A DNA stretch of 64,000 nucleotides from Candidatus Bathyarchaeota archaeon (GTDB lineage Archaea; Thermoproteota; Bathyarchaeia; TCS64). Each line of letters opens with the position of its first letter. The first letter of the stretch is position 1. Made by a program: the position numbers and the translations under genes. Below the pieces are notes generated by a model. That model searched no databases. It saw nothing but the letters and a program-made list of their open reading frames with translations, and was not told the DNA's origin. Below, one piece after another: positions 1 through 8,155 of this stretch. The stretch is taken from positions 62,411 through 126,410 of the forward strand of contig JAGTQU010000002.1 in NCBI GenBank assembly GCA_018396695.1, in the 5' to 3' direction.

Positions 1-183
1 GCTGTTAATGCTCCTTTTGTTGTGAGCATTGATTCATGGCTTAATGCTATTCCAACGACTTCAGCTATGCGTGGGATTATGATAAGTGCTGCGTTAGGTG
101 CTATCGCACTAGGTATTCGAACGATGACGGGAAAGGAGACTGGTTTCCTCGGGAGGCTGACCGAGGCTGAGAAGGGGGGTTAA
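1..183 (+). CDS. C-terminal end of a membrane protein (partial at window edge)
   Basis: An open frame runs from base 1 to a TAA at 181-183 and encodes the last 60 residues of a protein that begins outside the window. It contains one hydrophobic segment, with GIMISAALGAIALGI at its core, followed by a charged tail ending TEAEKGG. Only 2 nt separate its stop from the next ATG, so it is almost certainly the first visible gene of a co-transcribed set of three membrane proteins (1-183, 186-1025, 1032-1745). I do not recognise the family and the missing N-terminus prevents any functional call. Confidence 0.7.
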   Translation, partial: AVNAPFVVSIDSWLNAIPTTSAMRGIMISAALGAIALGIRTMTGKETGFLGRLTEAEKGG

Positions 184-185
184 AA

Positions 186-1025
186 ATGAGGGAAAAGAGA
201 GGGTTCTGGAGTAGGCTTGAAGATATTCCGAGGGAAGTGCTTTACGGCTTACTCTTGATTGCTTTCATAATACCCATGATCAAGCCCATCGGCTTCCCTG
301 TTCCCGTGTCTCCTGAAACCCAAAAATGGTATGATACCATAGATAAGCTTCCTGCTGGCTCCGTAATCATGATCGACTTCGGATACTCTGGAGGAGGAGA
401 ACCCGAGCTAGGACCGATGGCCGTAGCGGTTTATCACCACATCTTCAAAAGAGGAGGTCTAAAAGCTATAGCTATGTCTACATCGATAGAAGGTCCGTTA
501 TTGTGGGATAAAGCTATGGCGGAAGTGAACCCCTCGCAATATGGTGCCCAATATGGTGTAGATTATATTCACATCGGTTATATTGCAGGAACTGAGACGG
601 CTATGGCGGCGGTTGGTAAAGACTTGAGGGCGACCACATCTACGGACTACAAGGGTAATCCCCTCGACCAGTATCCGATTATGGAAGGGATCAAAGACGC
701 CAGCAGCTTCGACCTCCTCATAGTCTTTACGACAGGAGGGGACCAGTCTGAGGGGTGGGTGCGGCAGTGGGTAACACCCTACAAGACGCCTTATCTATGT
801 TCCGTCCTTGCCATGATGAAGCCTACGATGCTGCCATACCAGAAGGCTGGACAGATAATCGCGCTCACCTCCGGGGCACAAGCTGGCGAGATGGAGTACC
901 TTGTGAAAGTTCCTGCCAGGGGTATAAAGTCTGCGGATGTGATGACCTTGACGCACCTCCTCATTGTCGTATACGTAATTGTTGGAAACATCGCCTATTA
1001 CGGTAAGAAATATTCGGGAGGATGA
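186..1025 (+). CDS. Unrecognised membrane-anchored protein with a central soluble domain
   Basis: 279 residues. One hydrophobic segment lies near residues 19-36 and a second near 252-272, so the roughly 215-residue middle part is probably on one face of the membrane. The middle alternates beta-like runs (SVIMIDFGYSGGG, LKAIAMSTS, FDLLIVFTTGGDQ) with helices, as in a Rossmann-like or flavodoxin-like fold, but no nucleotide-binding or catalytic motif could be assigned. The start ATG lies 2 nt after the upstream stop and the stop lies 6 nt before the next gene, so the three genes form an operon and may encode one membrane complex. Function is unknown. Confidence 0.7.
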   Translation: MREKRGFWSRLEDIPREVLYGLLLIAFIIPMIKPIGFPVPVSPETQKWYDTIDKLPAGSVIMIDFGYSGGGEPELGPMAVAVYHHIFKRGGLKAIAMSTSIEGPLLWDKAMAEVNPSQYGAQYGVDYIHIGYIAGTETAMAAVGKDLRATTSTDYKGNPLDQYPIMEGIKDASSFDLLIVFTTGGDQSEGWVRQWVTPYKTPYLCSVLAMMKPTMLPYQKAGQIIALTSGAQAGEMEYLVKVPARGIKSADVMTLTHLLIVVYVIVGNIAYYGKKYSGG

Positions 1026-1031
1026 TTCAGT

Positions 1032-1745
1032 ATGGATTTAGGATCCGTAATTCAGATATGGCTTGCAGCGCTGTTCACTGTTTGGATATATAGTATTGCG
1101 TTCAGGGATAACGTCTTCTTCAAGTTCGCTGAGCATACTTTCGTCGGAGCTGCTGCTGGTCACAATATAGTCTATGCCGTCGATAATATCCGTCGATATG
1201 GTTGGACGCCTTTCACCCAAGGCGCCACACTATACCTCGTCGTGTTCCTGCTCGGCTTAATCCTCTACACCCGGTATCATAGTAAATATTTCTGGCTGAG
1301 CAGATTCCCGCTAGCAATAATGGTCGGCATAGGCATCGGTCTTTCGATGAGGGCTACAGTCACTGCAGAGTTCATAGCCCAGATCATATCAACCGCTTCA
1401 CTGCAGCTAGTCGGAGTAGATGCGTGGACAGCATTTAGCAACCTAATATTCATCATAATAGTCGTCTCAGTCGTATACTTCTTCGTCTTCACTTTCCCTG
1501 GATTGCACGGTGGAGGCAGAGCTGTAATACCGAAGATAGCGCGCTACGGTATGATGGCCGCATTCGGCTACGCCTTTGCGAATACTGTCCTCTCAAGATT
1601 TCAAATGATCTTCGGTAGGCTAGACTTCCTCATGTCAAGCTGGCTGCCACTGCCCGGCGCCATGATGGTGTTGCCGATTGTTCTCATACTATTAATCTAT
1701 GCTATGATACCTGCTGAAAAGAGGCCTTGGCCGAAATCTAGCTGA
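1032..1745 (+). CDS. Unrecognised polytopic membrane protein
   Basis: 237 residues with about six predicted membrane helices (near 8-24, 64-80, 91-108, 133-152, 170-185 and 207-226). It is the last gene of the three-gene membrane cluster and is followed at once by a T-rich tract. Loops are short and no transporter, channel or enzyme motif stands out. The tight linkage with a double-anchored soluble-domain protein points to a multisubunit membrane assembly. That is inference from gene order; no function is claimed. Confidence 0.7.
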   Translation: MDLGSVIQIWLAALFTVWIYSIAFRDNVFFKFAEHTFVGAAAGHNIVYAVDNIRRYGWTPFTQGATLYLVVFLLGLILYTRYHSKYFWLSRFPLAIMVGIGIGLSMRATVTAEFIAQIISTASLQLVGVDAWTAFSNLIFIIIVVSVVYFFVFTFPGLHGGGRAVIPKIARYGMMAAFGYAFANTVLSRFQMIFGRLDFLMSSWLPLPGAMMVLPIVLILLIYAMIPAEKRPWPKSS

Positions 1746-1755
1746 GAGAAAGGAT

Positions 1756-1769
1756 CCTTTCTTTTTTCT
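1756..1769 (+). terminator. T-rich archaeal-type terminator after the membrane cluster
   Basis: A run of ten bases that is almost all T (1758-1767, one C) starts about 12 nt after the stop codon of the last membrane gene and leads into AT-rich DNA. Archaeal RNA polymerase commonly terminates at such T tracts without a hairpin. Confidence 0.4.
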
Positions 1770-2045
1770 CACATTTTAATAAATGGTTTATGTCGCCTTA
1801 ATCAGATTAAAAAACTATTGTTATGACTCGTGATGAATTCTATGAAATTCGGTGTGAGATATTCTAGTTCTTTTAAATCTATAAACTCTTATGAAATTAA
1901 GATACCAAGATTTTGTAAATAATAGAAGATAATTCTTCCTTAAATTATATTCTCAACTATCATTTCATTAATAATTATATTTAGTATTTTTATTCCGTTT
2001 TGATTTAAATAATCCTTTTTTAATGTTATTCATAGAGGTGGGTTG

Positions 2046-2168
2046 GTGGAAAAAAGTGATTATTATAGAAAGTGGTTCCTATCGAAATTCCGAGAAATGG
2101 GGGTTGAGCCGATACCAATAGAAAAGCCGACAATCATTATCCCTAAAAAGGAAAAGCATAATGCCTAA
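2046..2168 (+). CDS. Possible 40-residue basic protein
   Basis: A GTG at 2046 opens a 40-codon frame to TAA at 2166-2168. It is preceded by GAGGTG at 2035-2040, a good ribosome-binding site 5 nt away. The product is strongly basic (VEKSDYYRKWFLSKF at the start, PKKEKHNA at the end) and its base composition is richer in GC than the AT-rich DNA on both sides, as expected for coding sequence. No family is recognised. It stands alone in a 680-nt interval (1746-2426) that otherwise holds only AT-rich DNA with no further gene I could support. Confidence 0.4.
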   Translation: MEKSDYYRKWFLSKFREMGVEPIPIEKPTIIIPKKEKHNA

Positions 2169-2426
2169 AATAACAGAATTACGATTTTTACATTATTTTA
2201 TAAATTTATAAAAGGGTAATAAAAGTATTCAACAATCTTGATATTAGAATCTCTTTGAATCCATTTTTGACTAATAAAAACTAATAATTTAAGGCACTAT
2301 CTAAGACCGAGACCTCTATAAAATCTCTTCCTTGAGAATATGTTCATTGTACAATCGAACAAAGAGTGATGTCAGCGATGAAGGTAGGTTAAAGCTTTCA
2401 AGAAAGTATAAATACTGCTCAAGAGT

Positions 2427-2831
2427 CTAGAAACATCTTAAAGATTCCATATTGATGCAGAGTTTACATCCTTCAGCCGAGATTTTAGGGTCAAGAGTCT
2501 TATGAAACTCGCAGAGTAATCCTTTGGATCGTGCCGTTCTACATATCTCGCAGAAACTTTGGATGAACCTTTCATGCAGTAGATTGCCCTTAGATATAGA
2601 TTCAGCCAGATTCTCTATTAGCTCTAGGATTTCGGGATCGTCTAAGTTTAGGGCTTTTCCCCTCATCTTTTTCTCGTATAGGCTTATAGCTGGCTGGCTT
2701 ATTCCCAAGCGTTTAGCTGCTTCCGTTTGTCTGAGATTATATTTGCTCGTGAGCTTTTTAGCTATCACAGCTCTCACAGGAGGTAACAGGCATTTCACTG
2801 CTATCTCACATGGGATTGTCATCTGCTTCAT
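2427..2831 (-). CDS. Archaeal HTH transcriptional regulator with C-terminal cysteine cluster
   Basis: 134 residues. A helix-turn-helix lies near 28-52 (NLRQTEAAKRLGISQPAISL), of the type seen in predicted archaeal regulators of COG2522. The C-terminal half carries Cys pairs (CEIC, a Cys after KGLL, CKLC) that could bind a metal or an Fe-S cluster, so a redox or metal-sensing role is reasonable. The gene is divergent from the FprA flavoprotein gene and shares a 65-nt intergenic region with it that contains a perfect inverted repeat (2870-2885). Control of the fprA operon, and possibly of itself, is therefore likely; this is inferred from position. A second ATG at 2822 is an alternative start. 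Confidence 0.8.
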   Translation of the reverse strand: MKQMTIPCEIAVKCLLPPVRAVIAKKLTSKYNLRQTEAAKRLGISQPAISLYEKKMRGKALNLDDPEILELIENLAESISKGNLLHERFIQSFCEICRTARSKGLLCEFHKTLDPKISAEGCKLCINMESLRCF

Positions 2832-2856
2832 CCCCTGTTAATATTGATTAGAAAAA

Positions 2857-2869
2857 GATAAATATAAAT
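2857..2869. promoter_or_regulatory. Shared TATA-like element between the HTH regulator and fprA
   Basis: The A/T stretch GATAAATATAAAT matches archaeal TATA boxes and can be read in both directions. On the plus strand it lies about 25-35 nt before the FprA start, and on the minus strand a similar distance before the regulator start, so it probably serves both divergent promoters. Confidence 0.45.
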
Positions 2870-2885
2870 TATTACTATTGTAATA
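2870..2885. promoter_or_regulatory. Perfect inverted repeat, candidate operator
   Basis: TATTAC-TATT-GTAATA is a 6-4-6 perfect palindrome. It sits just downstream of the TATA-like element and where the fprA transcript would begin, so a bound protein would block initiation. The adjacent divergent HTH protein is the obvious candidate ligand. No other copy was noticed nearby. Chance occurrence in AT-rich DNA cannot be excluded. Confidence 0.4.
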
Positions 2886-2896
2886 TTTGAAAGGAA

Positions 2897-4087
2897 TTGG
2901 AGATGAATTGGCGTAACGTAAATAAACTCTCAGAAGGCGTCTACTGGGTCGGAGCCAGAGACTGGAATCGTAGACTTTTTGACGCATTGATTCCTTTACC
3001 TAAGGGGACGAGCTACAACGCCTATTTGGTGGTCGGGGAAGAAAAGAAGGCTTTAATCGACACAGTAAATCCAGGCTTTGAGACGGAGTTAGAAGAGAAG
3101 ATTCGCAAGATTATGGATCCAGCTGAGATCGACTACCTTGTGATGAACCATGCCGAGCCTGACCACGCTGGAGCGATACCGTTCGTCACGGGGCTCAGCG
3201 ATAAAGCGAGGCTCGTAGCAACTGAAAAAGGCGTCAAGATGTCCCAAGTCTTCTATAATGTTCCTGGAGAGAAGGCGAAGGCGGTTAGAGATGGTGAAAC
3301 GATAGACTTAGGCGGGAAAACCCTCCGGTTCATCGAGGCGCCTATGCTCCACTGGCCTGAAACTATGTTCACATACCTAGAGGAGGATGGGATCCTGTTC
3401 CCCTGCGACTTTTTCGGCTCCCATTTAGCGAAAGCCACTTACGATGACGAAGTTGAGGATCTGCTCGTCGATGCCCAGAGGTACTGGGGAGAGATCATGA
3501 TGCCCTTCAGCGGCATGGCTAAGAGGTCTCTAGACAAGATTAAGGATCTAAAGATTAACATGATTGCGCCGAGCCATGGCCCGATTTATAGGAGCCCGCA
3601 GCGTATTCGAAACGCTTACAGTAAGTGGGCTAATGGGGAGACTAAGCAGAAAGCGATCATCATTTACGTGAGCATGTGGAAGAGTACTGAAAAGATGGTT
3701 CAAGTCATGTCTGACACATTATCCTCAGAAGGCATTGAAATAGCCTTATACAACCTAGCTTCAAGCGATCTAGGAGACTTAGCTAAAGACTTGGTGGATT
3801 CTAGAGCCATCGTTTTGGGAGCGCCCACAGTCCTAGGTGGGGCGCATCCCCTCGCCGTTTACGCTACTTACTTGGTAAAGGCCTTAAAGCCTCCTCTCAA
3901 GTACGCAGCTGTATTAAGCTCCTACGGATGGGGTGGAGTGGTCTCTAGACAAGTTCAAGAAACTCTAGGATCGTCGAAGATTGAGATCATCGGAGCGTTG
4001 GAGGTTAATGGACCGCCGAAGGAGGGGGACATTAGTAGAATAGTTGAGCTTGGGAGAGCTCTAGCAGGAAAGATCAAGGCGGGGTGA
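2897..4087 (+). CDS. fprA: FprA-family A-type flavoprotein (O2/NO reductase)
   Basis: 396 residues. The N-terminal metallo-beta-lactamase-like domain (about 1-245) carries the di-iron motif NHAEPDHAG (84-92), further histidines in MLHWPE and APSHGP, and an Asp in CDFFGSH. The C-terminal flavodoxin domain begins with KAIIIYVSMWKSTEKM near residue 250 and ends with a Gly-rich FMN-binding loop (SSYGWGG). Such proteins reduce O2 to water or NO to N2O in the cytoplasm of anaerobes. Translation starts at TTG 2897 or, with better spacing from the AAGGA at 2890-2894, at ATG 2903. The next gene, 8 nt away, is a hemerythrin/PAS protein, which fits an oxygen or NO response operon under the divergent HTH regulator. 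Confidence 0.93.
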   Translation: MEMNWRNVNKLSEGVYWVGARDWNRRLFDALIPLPKGTSYNAYLVVGEEKKALIDTVNPGFETELEEKIRKIMDPAEIDYLVMNHAEPDHAGAIPFVTGLSDKARLVATEKGVKMSQVFYNVPGEKAKAVRDGETIDLGGKTLRFIEAPMLHWPETMFTYLEEDGILFPCDFFGSHLAKATYDDEVEDLLVDAQRYWGEIMMPFSGMAKRSLDKIKDLKINMIAPSHGPIYRSPQRIRNAYSKWANGETKQKAIIIYVSMWKSTEKMVQVMSDTLSSEGIEIALYNLASSDLGDLAKDLVDSRAIVLGAPTVLGGAHPLAVYATYLVKALKPPLKYAAVLSSYGWGGVVSRQVQETLGSSKIEIIGALEVNGPPKEGDISRIVELGRALAGKIKAG

Positions 4088-4095
4088 ACTAATCT

Positions 4096-5310
4096 ATGGA
4101 GGAAAGGAAGAAGATATTGAAAGAGATCATCAAACAGTTACATGAGGGTGCTCCTCCTCAACAGGTTAAGGAGAGGTTCAACCATTTTCTAGGGAGCGTT
4201 AGCTCGGAAGAGATCGCTAAAATTGAGGATGAGCTTGTGAAGGAAGGTATCACTCGAGAAGAAATCCAACGCCTATGCGATATCCATCTTTCGGTCTTCA
4301 AGGAACAGTTTGAAAAGCAGAAGCCTCAAGCATCCTTAGATCATCCGATCGGCATCCTTCTTGAAGAGCATAGGATCATGCTTCAACTTGCAGAGAGAAT
4401 TGAATCTATTTTAAAAAAGCTTAACCTAACTGAGGAGATGAAGGATATTGAAGAAGAGGTTCATGGATTGGAGCATATAGCGAGAGACTTCACAGACTCG
4501 GAGAAGCATTACCTGCGCGAGGAGAATGTCCTCTTCCCAGTGATAGAGAGGCATGGGATAACTGAGCCTCCGGCTGTCATGTGGATGGAACATGACAAGA
4601 TCAGGGAGAAAAAGAAAATCTTCAGCAAGCTTGTAAACGAATATGACATGATAGGTTTTCGAGATTTCAAAAGTAGGCTTAGCGAAGTCTCAACAACTCT
4701 AACTGAACTTCTTAGAAGCCACTTCTTCAAGGAGAATAATATCCTCTTCCCGACAGCTTTGAAGGTTGTCACCGCTGAAGAATGGAGAAACATAAGGAGA
4801 GAGTTCGATGAGATCGGGTACTGTTGTTTCACTCCTCCAATCCCTAAGGCTTCTCCAGTAGCTGCTGAGGCCCCAATTGAAGAAGCTTCAAAGGGGGATG
4901 ATGTGCTGGAATTTGAGACAGACTTCCTATCGAAAGCTGAGATTGAAGCCATTCTGGACACTATCCCTATAGATGTAACATTCGTCGGTGCTGATGACAC
5001 GGTGAAATACTTCAATAAAAGTGAAGAGAGAATATTCGTCAGGACTAAGTCAGTTATAGGGAGAAAGGTTGAATTATGTCACCCTCAGAAGAGTGTCCAC
5101 ATAGTTAAGAGGATTCTTGAAGCTTTTAAGAAGGGGGAGAAAGATAAAGCTGAGTTCTGGATAACGGTTAAAGATCGCCTTATATATATCAGATACTTCG
5201 CCGTCAGAGATGAAAATGGAAGATATCTTGGCACATTAGAGGTCACACAAGATTTAACGGATCTGAGAAGGATTGAAGGCGAAAAAAGACTATTAGACTG
5301 GAAAGATTAA
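4096..5310 (+). CDS. DUF438 / hemerythrin / PAS domain protein
   Basis: 404 residues in three parts. Residues 1-75 match the helical DUF438 domain. Residues about 82-235 form a hemerythrin HHE-type bundle with the expected His and Glu ligands (DHPIG, LLEEHRI, SEKHYLREENVLFP, MEHDKI, SHFFKENNILFP). After a linker rich in Ala and Glu, residues about 275-395 form a PAS domain (AILDTIPIDVTFVGADD, ending LEVTQDLTDLRRIEG). DUF438-HHE-PAS proteins are thought to sense O2 or NO through the di-iron site. The gene follows fprA by 8 nt. There is no output domain, so signalling or direct scavenging are both possible. Confidence 0.9.
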   Translation: MEERKKILKEIIKQLHEGAPPQQVKERFNHFLGSVSSEEIAKIEDELVKEGITREEIQRLCDIHLSVFKEQFEKQKPQASLDHPIGILLEEHRIMLQLAERIESILKKLNLTEEMKDIEEEVHGLEHIARDFTDSEKHYLREENVLFPVIERHGITEPPAVMWMEHDKIREKKKIFSKLVNEYDMIGFRDFKSRLSEVSTTLTELLRSHFFKENNILFPTALKVVTAEEWRNIRREFDEIGYCCFTPPIPKASPVAAEAPIEEASKGDDVLEFETDFLSKAEIEAILDTIPIDVTFVGADDTVKYFNKSEERIFVRTKSVIGRKVELCHPQKSVHIVKRILEAFKKGEKDKAEFWITVKDRLIYIRYFAVRDENGRYLGTLEVTQDLTDLRRIEGEKRLLDWKD

Positions 5311-5478
5311 CCATCAACCAATATTCCAAATTATGCCCCTTTCCATTTTTTCATAAACTTATCGTCAAAGGTGTAAAAATATTCCATCCTGCTTTAATCG
5401 TTTGATACATATTTTAAGTAGATAAAGGATTAAAGCTGAATTGTTCCAGTTCTTTCAACTCATCTAATTCGCTAATCT

Positions 5479-5922
5479 ATGGGGTCCGCCGGTTTGGATG
5501 ATGAAAAATTGGTTAGCCAGTTGAAGGGAAACACCCTCAGGGCTTATTGGGCTCTCCTAGAATCTGAAAATGGTGTGATAGGCGTACGTGAGCTCCAGAG
5601 GCGCCTCCACTTCTCGAGCCCAAACCTGGCATTATACCACTTGAACAAGCTTGAGGAGTTAGGGCTAGCCTTGAATGATAGAGGCGACTATAGACTTGTG
5701 AGAGAAGTCAAGATAGGGGTGTTCAAGGAGTTCGTTAAGCTAGGCACATTAAGACTTCCTAGGCTTTTCCTTTATTCAACCATGTTTACAGGGTTATTCC
5801 TCTTTTTCTTAACCCAGTTCAAGGCGGTGAACTTTTACAGCATATATGCGCTCATAACTAGCATTCTAGTAGTGGCGATTCTCTGGTTTGAGACCTTTAG
5901 GACTTGGAAACTGAAGCCTTAG
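5479..5922 (+). CDS. Membrane-anchored winged-helix protein
   Basis: 147 residues. The first 75 form an ArsR-like winged helix: IGVRELQRRLHFSSPNLALYH carries the recognition helix, followed by a LNKLEELGLALNDRGDYRL wing. Two hydrophobic segments (about 93-111 and 118-136) place the C-terminus in the membrane. This architecture, a cytoplasmic DNA-binding domain tethered by two helices, is frequent in archaea. The gene directly precedes a secreted DUF4382 protein and may control it. A TATA-like stretch lies about 65-75 nt upstream. Confidence 0.7.
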   Translation: MGSAGLDDEKLVSQLKGNTLRAYWALLESENGVIGVRELQRRLHFSSPNLALYHLNKLEELGLALNDRGDYRLVREVKIGVFKEFVKLGTLRLPRLFLYSTMFTGLFLFFLTQFKAVNFYSIYALITSILVVAILWFETFRTWKLKP

Positions 5923-6021
5923 GTTTAACCGTTCAACGACTTGTACAATCTGTTCAATTGCATTTCATTAAGTATCACTGCTAATAATCGTTATCAGATA
6001 GATCAGAGGAGCTTGGAACAG

Positions 6022-6588
6022 ATGGCATATGGTGTAAGAAAAGTCTTGGTCTTCGGTGTGATAGGGATATTAGCGGCGCTAATCGTATCCTCATCCCTGT
6101 TCATCCTTCCAAACCTGATCACAAACGTATATGGTAAGACAGGCACGCTATCGGTCAAAGTTACAGATGCTCCAGTACCTGACTTGAGGCATTTGAACCT
6201 GACGATCACCTCTCTAGAGATTTTGAATGCTTCAGATGGATGGGTGTCGATCCCTATAAAAGGCGATTCAGTATACTTCGACCTCTTGGCGCTAGTAAAC
6301 GTAACGAGAGACCTCGCAGAGAGCGAGATACCGGTAGGAAATTACTCGAAGATCAGGATGGAGATATCAAAAGCAAACGCTACCCTTGGTGACGGATCAA
6401 CGATCGATCTTAGAGTACCTCCAGGTCACATCGATATACACGTAAAATTTGAGATTAAAGCAGGGAAAACAACAGTCTTGCTCATCGACATCACAGCAGA
6501 TAGGGTTAAGATAGCCAATGAGGGGATGTCAGGCAAGACTCCGAACTTGAACCCACAGTTTAAGACTATAGTGGCGCCGCCTCACTAA
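6022..6588 (+). CDS. Secreted DUF4382 domain protein
   Basis: 188 residues from ATG 6022 (AGAGGA upstream at 6005-6010). A signal-like N-terminus (MAYGVRKVLVFGVIGILAAL) is followed by the DUF4382 pattern: GTLSVKVTDAPV, the W-V-S-I strand, FDLLALVN, IPVGNYSKIRMEI and VPPGHIDI. DUF4382 is a beta-sandwich domain of unknown function found in surface and periplasmic-type proteins of bacteria and archaea. The open frame extends upstream to a TTG at 5941 but that part does not look like a leader. It lies close to the membrane winged-helix gene, and an extracytoplasmic role is inferred. Confidence 0.75.
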   Translation: MAYGVRKVLVFGVIGILAALIVSSSLFILPNLITNVYGKTGTLSVKVTDAPVPDLRHLNLTITSLEILNASDGWVSIPIKGDSVYFDLLALVNVTRDLAESEIPVGNYSKIRMEISKANATLGDGSTIDLRVPPGHIDIHVKFEIKAGKTTVLLIDITADRVKIANEGMSGKTPNLNPQFKTIVAPPH

Positions 6589-6769
6589 ATCCTCTTATTT
6601 TTAAATAGTAATTTTTAAAAACTATTTCTGTTCTTATAAGATAGCTGAAGTTGTGTAGAACACTTATTCCTTGTTAATCGTCCGATTAGTTTTTAAATTC
6701 AGGGTATCCTTTAATATAATTCCATGAATTTTGCGTAACGTCAAGGACTGAATCTCAAATGGTGATGAG

Positions 6770-8095
6770 TTGACGAAGCCAAATGAAGAAATTCCATTAA
6801 AAAGAGCATTGAACCTTATTCAGACAACATTTCTTGGAGTCGGCACAGCTATCTGCGGCACAATGTTTGCTGTAATGGGGAGAGCTGTGGAAACAGCTGG
6901 ACCTAGCATAGTGATAACATTCTTGATTGGAGCCTTCTTCGCACTGCTCGGGGGGCTTTCATACGCTGAGCTTGGAGCAGCCGTACCAGGTGGTGCGGGG
7001 GGCGCAGTAAGCTTTGTTAGAAGAGCCTTCGGGGAGGGAATACTAACATTCATTGCAGGATGGTATGATTGGGTTGGAAGCATAACAGATTGCTCTTTAG
7101 GCGCAATAGTCTTTGCTTTCTCTATTAATTATTTCTTAAAATGGTTGGAGCCTTATACTTTAGCAGCTATAACATTGATTTTTTTCGCTTTAATAAACTT
7201 TAAAGGAGTTGAATCAACAGGAAAAACCCAATTTATTCTTACCGGCGTTCTAATTTCATCCATCTCCCTTTATATCATCGGATCTTTCTTCAGTTTTGAT
7301 CTGGGCAGATTTGAGCCTTTGTTCCCAAGGGGTCCTTTGTCAACGTTATTCATGATAAGCTATATTTTTCCAGCATATGCAGGGTATGAAACCATAACAC
7401 AGTTATCTGAAGAGGTGAGGATTGCCGGGAAAACAATACCGAAAGCTCTTTTTTTGTCCCTGATCATGATCACTATTCTTTTCACGGGAACAGCTATAGC
7501 GACGATCGGCGGGGCCTCTCAGGAGGCATATGGATCTTCTGATACACCTTTGCAAGACGCTGCAAATTATTTCATGGGACCTATAGGAGTGATCGTTGTG
7601 ACTTTTGGAAGTATTGTCGCAACCTTATCCACAATTAATGGCAGTATGGCAGGGGGAACAAGGATAGCTTACGCACTATCCAGAGGTAACCTGCTGCCGC
7701 CTGTTTTTAAAAAGGTCCATCCTAAATATAATTCTCCATATACATCATTAGCGCTTACTACTCTTTTAGCGATCATTTTCGTACTGACCAAATCTGTTGA
7801 CTTTATAGTCTATGTGATTGCTCTAGGATATAATGTTACAGCAATCACTGTAGCCTTATCCTTAATCCGTTTAAGGAAAGCTGAACCTCAACTCTATCGT
7901 TACTTCAAAGTTCCATTATATCCATATCCAACAATCTTATCTATCATCACTTCAGTCTTTATGATCCTGACTTTAAGCTTAGAGTCGCTTGCTCTAGGAT
8001 TAGCCTTCGGGCTTCTGGGTGTTGTTTTATTTACACTCGCAAGAGAGTATAGTAAAAGACAAATGATAGGAAAAAAAATTGGAATCCTATCTTAA
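6770..8095 (+). CDS. APC-family amino acid permease
   Basis: 441 residues with about 12 predicted membrane helices. The N-terminus (LNLIQTTFLGVGTAICGTMF, GPSIVITFLIGAFFALLGGLSYAELGAAVPGGAGGA) is the classic APC-superfamily substrate-binding TM1 plus the conserved TM2-TM3 region. Starts at TTG 6770 with GGTGAT just before it. The next two genes are an RCK-domain protein and an MscS channel, so uptake through this permease may be tied to potassium or osmotic state. The substrate cannot be told from sequence; K+-linked members of the superfamily such as KimA are a possible alternative to an amino acid carrier. Confidence 0.9.
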   Translation: MTKPNEEIPLKRALNLIQTTFLGVGTAICGTMFAVMGRAVETAGPSIVITFLIGAFFALLGGLSYAELGAAVPGGAGGAVSFVRRAFGEGILTFIAGWYDWVGSITDCSLGAIVFAFSINYFLKWLEPYTLAAITLIFFALINFKGVESTGKTQFILTGVLISSISLYIIGSFFSFDLGRFEPLFPRGPLSTLFMISYIFPAYAGYETITQLSEEVRIAGKTIPKALFLSLIMITILFTGTAIATIGGASQEAYGSSDTPLQDAANYFMGPIGVIVVTFGSIVATLSTINGSMAGGTRIAYALSRGNLLPPVFKKVHPKYNSPYTSLALTTLLAIIFVLTKSVDFIVYVIALGYNVTAITVALSLIRLRKAEPQLYRYFKVPLYPYPTILSIITSVFMILTLSLESLALGLAFGLLGVVLFTLAREYSKRQMIGKKIGILS

Positions 8096-8155
8096 TTTTT
8101 ATTGCAATAAAACTTTTAATTAACTCATAGCCGATTTGATTTGGGATATAATCTC

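Noticed and set aside
4509..5015. 168-codon antisense frame in the DUF438/hemerythrin gene
   Set aside because: The sense strand carries a clear multi-domain protein with intact ligands; the antisense frame is serine-rich and resembles no family.
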